Assembly: GCA_013423385.1 (NCBI GenBank)
Contig: BLZA01000030.1
Coordinates: 1,505,168 to 1,569,167 of the forward strand
Direction of reading: 5' to 3'
From: Naganishia liquefaciens
Lineage: Eukaryota; Basidiomycota; Tremellomycetes; Filobasidiales; Filobasidiaceae
DNA length: 64,000 nt
Shown: positions 57,248 to 64,000 of the stretch, piece by piece
Layout: the number at the start of each line of letters is the position of its first letter
Numbering within the stretch: the stretch's first letter is position 1
Position numbers and translations under genes: made by a program
The notes under the pieces: generated by a model
The model's database searches: none
The model's input: the letters and a program-made list of their open reading frames with translations, nothing else
Told to the model about the DNA's origin: nothing

Positions 57248-60200
57248 ATGGATACCGTCGATTTGATGAGCCTGCCGCCGCTTCCCGATACGCCTCCGTC
57301 GCGCACCAGTATCTTAGCCGTTGACGCCGAACAACAGCAGAGTACGCAAGAGGCCGGCAGCTACGAGAAACTCGTCGATATTGTGACTCCGATGCCTTTG
57401 CAGCGGACTCTGCAGCGAAACACGCCGCGGAGCGATCATCATCCGATCGAGGGCTTGCCATTGGTCGAACAGTCGAAAGTATCCATGAAGGACGGACTCG
57501 AGCAGAGGAAGTTGGGGCCGGTCGAACCCCTGAGGATCCTCGCAGAGGGAGATGAGCGAGTCAAGACGATAACGCCTCGACCCATCAGAACAATTGCCCG
57601 CGAATCAAAAACCGACTCTTCCGCGCCTGCCGACACCCGGTCTTCGTCATCCTCAAAATCTACCGATTCCACTCACACTGATCGGTCCCCGAGGAGACCT
57701 GAACCTTCTTGCCGAGGAATAAGCCATGCCCTGGTCAACATGACCACCAAGATTACGGGACTGGACGACTCGACAACGACAGATCTCATGTCGGACGACA
57801 TGAGCTTTCTCCGCGCCATGCGTTCCCCCTCGGATACGCTCTCGGGATCACCGCCTTCCCAACGGATTTCCCCGTCGCCGAGTGACCCGGTGGACAGAGT
57901 ACCGTCGGTCACTGACGCAAACGACATGACTCCACGCAAACAAGCGTTCAGCGTCCTCGCGGGCATGGCAGCGTTCGAGGCGTCCCATGCCACGCGTGGT
58001 GGTTCTACAGCGGCGCCACAGCTGGTCGTTTATTCGCCCGATGATGCTTCGCCGGCGAGTCGGCGCGTTCGACAGGTGGAGGCAAGGCAAGGTGGGTGGT
58101 TGGCGGTCGAGGCGCAGGAAGGAGAGGTGTCGACGGTGTTGCCTTCGTCGCCTTCTATCAAACGATATCTCGCTTCAGCACGTCAAGCGGACGGGAACGT
58201 TGGCAGTATCTCGATGCGGCCGACCGACGAGGAATCGCGCCTGGATCTGGTGGACCTTGATGATCTGCGATCCACGGAGATTGATCCACGACTGGCGGAT
58301 GCGACGATACACGAGCGGAACGACGTATTGGATCAGTCGACGATTTACCCTTCCTCCCCGGCCGTACGACGGAACATGATGCGCATGGACGGCGGGGATC
58401 TGATGACCAGGGAACTATCGCTTCTGGATCCGCGGCTGGATCGTAGCGTTTTCCGTGGCCCCTCAGGAGACCGTCGACCGACCTCGGAGATGGCAAGAGC
58501 GACGGACAGCGCGGTGACGAGGTCCCCGACGAAGCGGAACCTCGCGCTTGTGCAGGACGCAGGCGATCAGACGATGGATCTGGGCGCGCTCATCAAGAAG
58601 ACAAGCCGCAAATTGACGTCGGATTGCGCGGATGTGACGGGTTTTGCGCCGGGTGTACGCACGCGAGGTGCAAAGCCGGCGCATGACATGTCAATGTCAA
58701 TGTTGATGGATATGCAGAGCCCGTTCAAGACGCGCGAGGGAGTAGAGGAGAGCTATTATGATCTTCTTGCTGGAGATAATACGTTTATGCAGCAGGTCGA
58801 GCAGGTCGAGGCGGAGGATGATAGGTGAGTGGCGTCGTCTGACGCGCTGAGAATGCGCTGACGAACAATGATGTTAGTCCGGTCAAGGGGAATGTCTTAC
58901 CACCTGCGATATCAACCAGCCGCGTGACGGCACCCGGGAACGCAGATGACTTGGTGTTCAAGGTGCCGGCACTGCCGCGGCACGTAGCACCGGCGACCGG
59001 TTCCGACGGGCCAGAGGCGCCGCTAAATCGTATTGATGGCGAGCCCTTGCCACGTATGGCAATGGAAAAGCCCGTGGCCACGCAAGATTTTGAGTTCAAG
59101 GTACCCGAGCTGCCGCGGATTTTGCCTTCAAAACCCCCATCGAGCGGATCGGTCCGCCCCGGAGTGTCACCCAATCGAGAGAGTAGGCAACTACCACTTT
59201 CGTCCGCACGACTCGCCTCACCTGACCGCTTGGCCACGAGAACTACAGGGGCCACTCGGACGGCGCCCCGGACCATGTTCACCCCTGTCGCTCGTAAGGT
59301 GGAGCGTGAACGTACCCCACACAAGCGCAACCCAAGCTCAGAGTACAGGTCGACCACGCTGGCCCCGCGAACACCCTTGGCAGAGCGCGGATACGGTCCC
59401 CAGTCGGCGAAAAAGGCATCCACCTCTAGCCTATCCGGTGTGCTAGCGGAAACGGCTGGACGAAGCTTGAATACCAGGCTGACGAGTGCGCCAGGCGGAA
59501 CAGGAATCAAGCGATCTGCGACGATGAATGATTTTGCGCCTGGAGAGTCTCGGGATCGTGACGAGAAGACGCCGGTGCGACGGCACCTGCGGGCACCCTC
59601 AGACTCGATTGTCCGATCAAGAAGCAGTACGCAACTTGATAGCCAAAGCCGTCAGACCGCACTTTCGTCCGCCGAGATCACCGCGCTTGTACCTCCCGCC
59701 GGCACTACCTCTCGCATTAGACTGCCCGGCGAGGGTCTCCGACAAGTATCCGGCCAAGGCAAGGTAAACGACGCGGACGCGCGCAGTAGGAAACAAGCGA
59801 CGAGTCCCGAAAAGCTGTTGGCAGCGGGCAAAGCGCGGGTGAGTCTCGTGCCAAAGCCAAAGTCACCGCCGAGGCAGCGCACCGGGTTTAGGCCGGTCGC
59901 AAGTCAACAGAGCGCCCTGGCGCGAGTCGTCGACAGGCCTTTGGTGACCGCTCCCGGAAGGCAAGTCACGGCTCCAAGGCAACCGGTTTCTCGTACCGGA
60001 AGCAGCTCTTCGACAATACTGGGACGGACGTCGACGATTCCCTCAAACTCGAAGATATCGGCCGCAACGACCCGACCTTTGACCGGCGCGACCGGCTCCA
60101 CAACGAGAGTGTCAGCGCCTTCTGCGACAATGCCTGTCAAGGCATCAAACGGCCTTCCCCGCGCGACTTCACGTGTCGTTCCCTCCGGCACCGCTCAAAC

Positions 60201-60384
60201 AGGTTCAACCACGTCCGTTAGCTCCGTAAGCCGATTGACGAGGCCGAGCGTATCAAAGGACAGACAAGGCTCGTCGTCGACCGTTGGAACGGGTCTTGCG
60301 CCTGTCAGAAAGACGCTTGCGGCAGGAACACCAGAGGACGCCATCCGTAGCAGGCTCGACCGTTTCAAGCCGACCCGCAAGTGA
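57248..60384 (+). CDS. Large basic disordered protein of unknown function
   Basis: Two exons (57248-58824 and 58878-60384) separated by a 53-nt intron give 1027 residues. Composition is Ser/Thr/Pro/Arg-rich throughout with many SP/TP sites, which suggests kinase regulation. A helical block lies near residues 430-520 (MDLGALIKKTSRKLTSDC, YDLLAGDNTFMQQVEQVE). Two copies of a short motif, VFKVPALPRH and EFKVPELPRI, lie about 45 residues apart just after the splice. The C-terminal 300 residues are strongly basic and could bind microtubules or nucleic acid. No known domain was recognised. The start is divergent from the hydrolase gene (about 185 nt). Confidence 0.75.
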
Positions 60385-60455
60385 TATTAGTTCTCGAGAT
60401 CCGATAGTGAATACTTTACAACCAATATATACATGGATTGAAATTGATACATTGT

Positions 60456-61165
60456 CTATCGCGGCAACCCCTTTTCGCCCTCGGACTCGAGTGTTTCCCG
60501 CAACGTCGGCTCACGTCGATGGTTCTCAAACACCGAACGAGAAGAGACGCCCAATTGAGCCTTCTCCTGCTCCGACAGGCTGGTAAGCGAGCGTGTGTAA
60601 GTCCCGAATTGACGGCGAATCTAGGGATGCCGCCGATCAGTATCGCAATCTGCCTCGCCAGCACTGCGTCTCACGGGTGAAAAGACGTGTTCGCGGTCCC
60701 CGAAATCTGCGTAGAGAACCATGTATCCAGCGGCGACTGGCGTAGAAGAAGATGCATAGGAAAACAGGGCACGCGGATGATAAGCATGCGGATCATAGCA
60801 TGATATAGATTAAGGTAGATACAACGAGAGAGCCGCGGCGTCGCGATTAGACCGCAACGGGTCCGACGTCCCGCACAAGGCGCTACTAATCGCGGAATCA
60901 GGCGTCCTACAGGACGGAGGAACAGAAACTTACAGGCGCCTGCGACCCATCCACCAATGCTCAGCCAGCGCATCGTCCTGCTCGGCGGCTGATTCTCGAG
61001 TGCGATCCGACGGAAAAATCGTTCGGCCTCTTGTGGTGTGCGTGGACGGCTGGCATCGTGTTCCGGTAATTTAGGATTCGAGCTGGTGGACGTAGACTGC
61101 GTTGATGCTGGCGATGTGGCGGATGCGTCAGGCGACGGTGGTAGTGATGGTGGTGCGGGAGACAT
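60456..61165 (-). CDS. Small single-pass membrane protein, probably mitochondrial
   Basis: Exons 60934-61165, 60675-60736 and 60456-60620 join in frame to 152 residues. The first 50 residues are Ser/Pro-rich, then RPRTPQEAERFFRRIALENQ, one membrane helix (LSIGGWVAGAFAAGYMVLY) and the conserved-looking tail ADFGDREHVFSPIRRQFG, followed by a helical charged end (LSEQEKAQ, TLRETLESEGEK). The end of exon 1, the 62-nt exon 2 and exon 3 make sense only when both introns are removed. The membrane helix followed by DFGxxEHVFSP resembles a small eukaryotic family I cannot name with confidence. The localisation is an inference. The frame is open upstream to 61327. Confidence 0.7.
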
Positions 61166-62438
61166 GTCGGCCTGGGGAGATGATTGATTAGCACGAATTC
61201 CGCGTATCTGGCTTCCTCCAATTCGTCCAGCGAGCTTGTCCCTCAGTGTAACTATGACATAAGGAACCCTCAATGCACCAGTATCGACGTTCCGCCCCCC
61301 GCCCTCCACGTTAAAGACGCTCCCCAAGTAGAATCATAACGAGTTCTGCAGGAAACTAGCGGAAAATGGCGGGGATCGAGAACAGTCTAGAGTCGTTTTT
61401 GGTGACTCCCTGGGCTATGGCGGTATTTGGATTGGTTTTCGTCCTTGGGAGCCCGCTGATCGGAGGGGAGGAGTACAAGGGGAGAGAGTGCTCACCTGAA
61501 GTATGAATGATATGCACACAAAGGCGTACGGGAAGCAGCGCGAGCCCGCCCCACTTATATCTGCCTTGCTACGGCAGGTCGAGTGAACCGAAATTTCGAG
61601 GTGATCGAGAATGCACAATAATGACGTGGAAATGTGGCGCGCGCCTCTTGTGCCAGAACCTCCAGGTGTATCCTTCTGTGGTCTCTGGTAGACAGAGCAC
61701 CGGATCATCTCAATGCCACAGGAATGCTTTCCCGCCTCGACACTTGGCAAACCAAAAGGACAGTCGACTCATACGTGATCCGCTAAGGAACGGCTCATAA
61801 ACCTCTCAGAAGCGTTCGGAGCTGGCGAGCCTCCGTGTAAATGTAGAATTTACCAGTCTCCCAAATGCAGAACGTTGAAGCGATCCGCAACAAGACAGTT
61901 ACTTGGTCAAGATGGCAGATGCATACCCTGAGTGCGGTACGACACAGCCGCTAGAGCGCACGTGCCTGTCCGTCCCACAAGCAGCCTGCAAACAGCATGG
62001 TCGATTCACCCGGGATATCTCCGACTGAGGTGCCTGGACCGCTGCGATGATGCCGTTCAGACCGGCGGGATGGCGGACCATTCATGCTGTCGAAACGATC
62101 CGCCTGCTCGAAATCTCTTGCCAAACGCTGATCGTTTATCCTTTCACTCGCCCTCGATCGATGAAATTGCAATCCAGTTCGAACGTGCGCTTGTCAACGT
62201 CGCAGCCCTTTTCCACTTCCACTGATCCAACGCGGCTTCCGTTGCTTCGTTGGACCATTTGACCATCTGCCATGCGCCGGTAAACGTCCTGCATCCGAAT
62301 TGTCCCGGCACCACTTGTATAGTCATGCACCCATAACCAATACAACTACACCCTCTCCTCTGTCCTGATCCGTCCGTCTCCCCAGCGTGATTCGATGGTC
62401 TGGGCGGGCTCGATAAGAGGCGAAGTCGCTTGGCGCAT
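61166..62438. other. 1.27-kb region, mostly without a supported gene
   Basis: This region lies upstream of the small membrane protein gene and downstream of RPS29, both on minus. It contains one candidate short ORF (61367-61510, listed separately) and otherwise unrecognised ORFs. Confidence 0.45.
61367..61510 (+). CDS. Possible 47-residue membrane peptide
   Basis: An ATG at 61367 opens a 47-codon frame with one hydrophobic stretch (TPWAMAVFGLVFVLGSPLIGG) and a polar end. It is divergent from the small membrane protein gene by 201 nt. A GTATGA donor with a CGGCAG acceptor near 61578 could replace its last codons. The size alone makes it weak evidence. Confidence 0.25.
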
Positions 62439-62970
62439 TTAGTGCTGCGAGGTAGAAAGATGTTGAGGTCAGTTTCTCGAAAGCAAGGCAGGGCAGATAG
62501 AAAGCGGTCGGGATCGCACCTTTTCGAAACCGATCTGGGCGGATCGTTCACGGAAGCACTGTCGGCAGATGTTCATGCCGTACTTTCTACTCGCGAAAGG
62601 ATGGAAGCGGAGAGTCGAGGCGAAGCGAGGGATTGCAGATTGTCGAGACGCAAGATCACATAGGAAAGAGGGTCACAGTTCCGTCAGATCCCACAGATCA
62701 AGCGACATCACAGGTGCAAACTACTTACCGGATGATACCGGCCTGGTGAGCGCAAACTCGACTAAGCAACACGCGATCCGAAGAAACCAATCAGCCCTGC
62801 CGTCATGACCCTCGTGCTCCGCCTCGTTCCTGCATACCATTGTCGAGAGCCCTTGCCGTAGTTTCGGGGGTGGGAGAACCAAACGTTGGAGTGAGCCCTG
62901 CAATGCAAAACCAACAGCCGTCAACGATAGTCCAGCACGAAGTCGTAGGTCGGCCTCGGCAAACGCACAT
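62439..62970 (-). CDS. RPS29: 40S ribosomal protein uS14 (RPS29), AUG split by an intron
   Basis: Five exons (62969-62970, 62838-62897, 62729-62761, 62520-62586, 62439-62444) add up to 168 nt, 55 residues. The protein reads [41 protein letters not shown] and [13 protein letters not shown]. The four Cys of the zinc site (CRVC..CRQC) are intact, with the expected spacing for eukaryotic uS14. The first intron (62898-62968, GTGCGT..TGCAG) divides the start codon as AT/G, with AAAAT before it. The last exon codes only His and stop. No frame longer than a few dozen codons covers the gene, so ORF calling misses it. It sits in the small subunit head. Confidence 0.92.
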
Positions 62971-63588
62971 TTTGACGAGTTGAAGGGGTTCAAGGAAACT
63001 TGAAGAAGATGGCTTGACGAGGACGTTGGATCGCTAAAGCGGGAAAAGGCGCCGCCGGCATCGTCGCTGACGGTGAAGTCGACAATGCTGATGATGATTC
63101 CGTCGTCCTGCCAGGCCAGAGTTGCCTCGACGGCACAGTGAGACATTGGAGCGCGCTAAAAATCGCGCTTTTGATTTGAAGTACACGCCGGATAGACTGC
63201 AATTGCCCCTGACCGCGGGTCTAGTTGACGTTTCAGGCTGTGTTGATACGCCTCATCCGCAGTCCTAATCGCATTCACATGACAAGAGATGCCCACTGAG
63301 GATTACACTCGCGCTGATCGTCGCTGGAATGCGCCTCACACGCGCAGATGCAGCGATATGCCGCGGCACTCAAGTTTCGCGTGTCGATATGACCAGAATT
63401 GCAAGCAAGTCTGCACTCGAGATATCGCTTGGACATTCAAACGAAACTGTTGAAAGTTACATCCAGTTGCGCAATTGAGTGTCTATCTATCATCCCTCCT
63501 GTACTCAGCCTCGAATATCAGATTTCCCTTACGCGATGCGACCTGAAAAGCCTGCTTCTCGTGCTTTATCCTTGCCCCATCACCAAGT
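62971..63588. other. RPS29 promoter and permease 3' flank
   Basis: This 618-bp stretch shows no gene apart from overlapping ORFs that run through RPS29 introns. The minus-strand leader just before the RPS29 start is pyrimidine-rich, as often seen for ribosomal protein genes. Confidence 0.45.
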
Positions 63589-64000
63589 CTAAGCTTTGTG
63601 AGATTCTTCATTCGGTCCATGCTCGGTCTCCTCCTCAATTTTGTCGATTCTCTTCCTGGGCTGCAAGCGAAAGAGTGATATAGCCGCTTTCTTGCAAGAT
63701 GCTGGTACCAGACTTACGAGCCATGCCTCGGCGGGCGTCAACCACCAAGTGAGAATGCCGAACAAAGTAGCACCGCCAAAGATGACGCTGTAGTCAAGTA
63801 CGGTCAGCGCCAAGAGAACAGGGAGTTCACATGACTTGCCTGGCGTAGTTGAAGGTTTTTCCGGACGTGGGGAAGCTGAAGGGCGAAGCGTAGACCTTAA
63901 GAAACAGATCTCAGTCATATCCTCGTCTATCGATATATCTACTGACGGCAAAGACGACGCCGTTCCACAGAAAGGCAATCAAGTAAAAGGGGCGGGCAAA
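63589..64000 (-). CDS. Amino-acid/polyamine/choline permease (APC superfamily), C-terminal part
   Basis: Only the last three exons are inside: 63947-64000, 63840-63895 and 63589-63787. They read FARPFYLIAFLWNGVVFA, then VYASPFSFPTSGKTFNYA, then SVIFGGATLFGILTWWLTPAEAWL. NYASV..FGG, the final membrane helix and WWxTPxxxWL form the usual end of fungal GABA/choline-type permeases. The middle intron (63788-63839) has a GC donor in CAG/GCAAGT. The tail after the last helix is basic and then acidic and would be cytosolic. Substrate cannot be decided from this part. Confidence 0.85.

Noticed and set aside
62721-63146. 141-codon minus-strand ORF over the RPS29 region
   Set aside because: It runs through RPS29 introns in another frame. 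The spliced uS14 reading with its intact zinc site explains the locus.
1-64000. Search for CRISPR arrays, LTR or DNA transposons, and virus-like genes
   Set aside because: No regularly spaced repeats, long terminal repeats, transposase, reverse transcriptase, capsid or envelope-like sequence was recognised.

Overview
The window reads as intron-rich nuclear DNA of a fungus, most likely a basidiomycete, possibly Tremellomycetes-like (the class is an inference). Most genes are broken by many introns of about 45-75 nt with clean GT..AG ends and ctaac-type branch sites. The gene set is fungal: TIM50, a peroxin of the Pex23/24/30 class, CYSTM, a secreted L-amino acid oxidase, KduD-like SDR, EST1/SMG7-like, MAPEG and eIF3f. 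No virus-like element, transposon or CRISPR array was recognised.

Layout. 1-10 kb: 3' part of a bHLH transcription factor, TIM50, a multi-pass membrane protein, a secreted protein of unknown function and a peroxisomal membrane peroxin. 10.8-18.7 kb: a CYSTM protein, a secreted RidA-like protein, a secreted L-amino acid oxidase divergent from it, and a MAPEG protein. 18.7-24.2 kb: a gene-poor stretch with two unrecognised genes. 24.2-42 kb: trans-3-hydroxy-L-proline dehydratase, a disordered protein, the CAF1 deadenylase head-to-head with eIF3f, a long coiled-coil protein, a KduD-like SDR, an intron-containing tRNA-Cys and a Ste20/germinal-centre kinase. 42-64 kb: an EST1/SMG7-like decay factor, a metallophosphoesterase-RRM-RGG fusion, two tandem MDR oxidoreductases, a membrane-tethered alpha/beta hydrolase, a large disordered basic protein, a small membrane protein, RPS29 (uS14) with its start codon split by an intron, and the end of an amino-acid permease.

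Most of the window is ordinary core-genome housekeeping. The most striking functional unit is the head-to-head pair RidA / L-amino acid oxidase. Both proteins carry signal peptides and N-glycosylation sequons, and their core promoters share a TATA-like element. The oxidase makes 2-imino acids and RidA family enzymes hydrolyse them, so the pair looks like an extracellular two-step deamination module. The second theme is splicing: microexons of 7, 17 and 20 nt, three GC-AG introns, a split AUG and a terminal exon that holds one sense codon and the stop. Several of these genes are invisible to plain ORF calling and were rebuilt here from frame continuity and splice signals.
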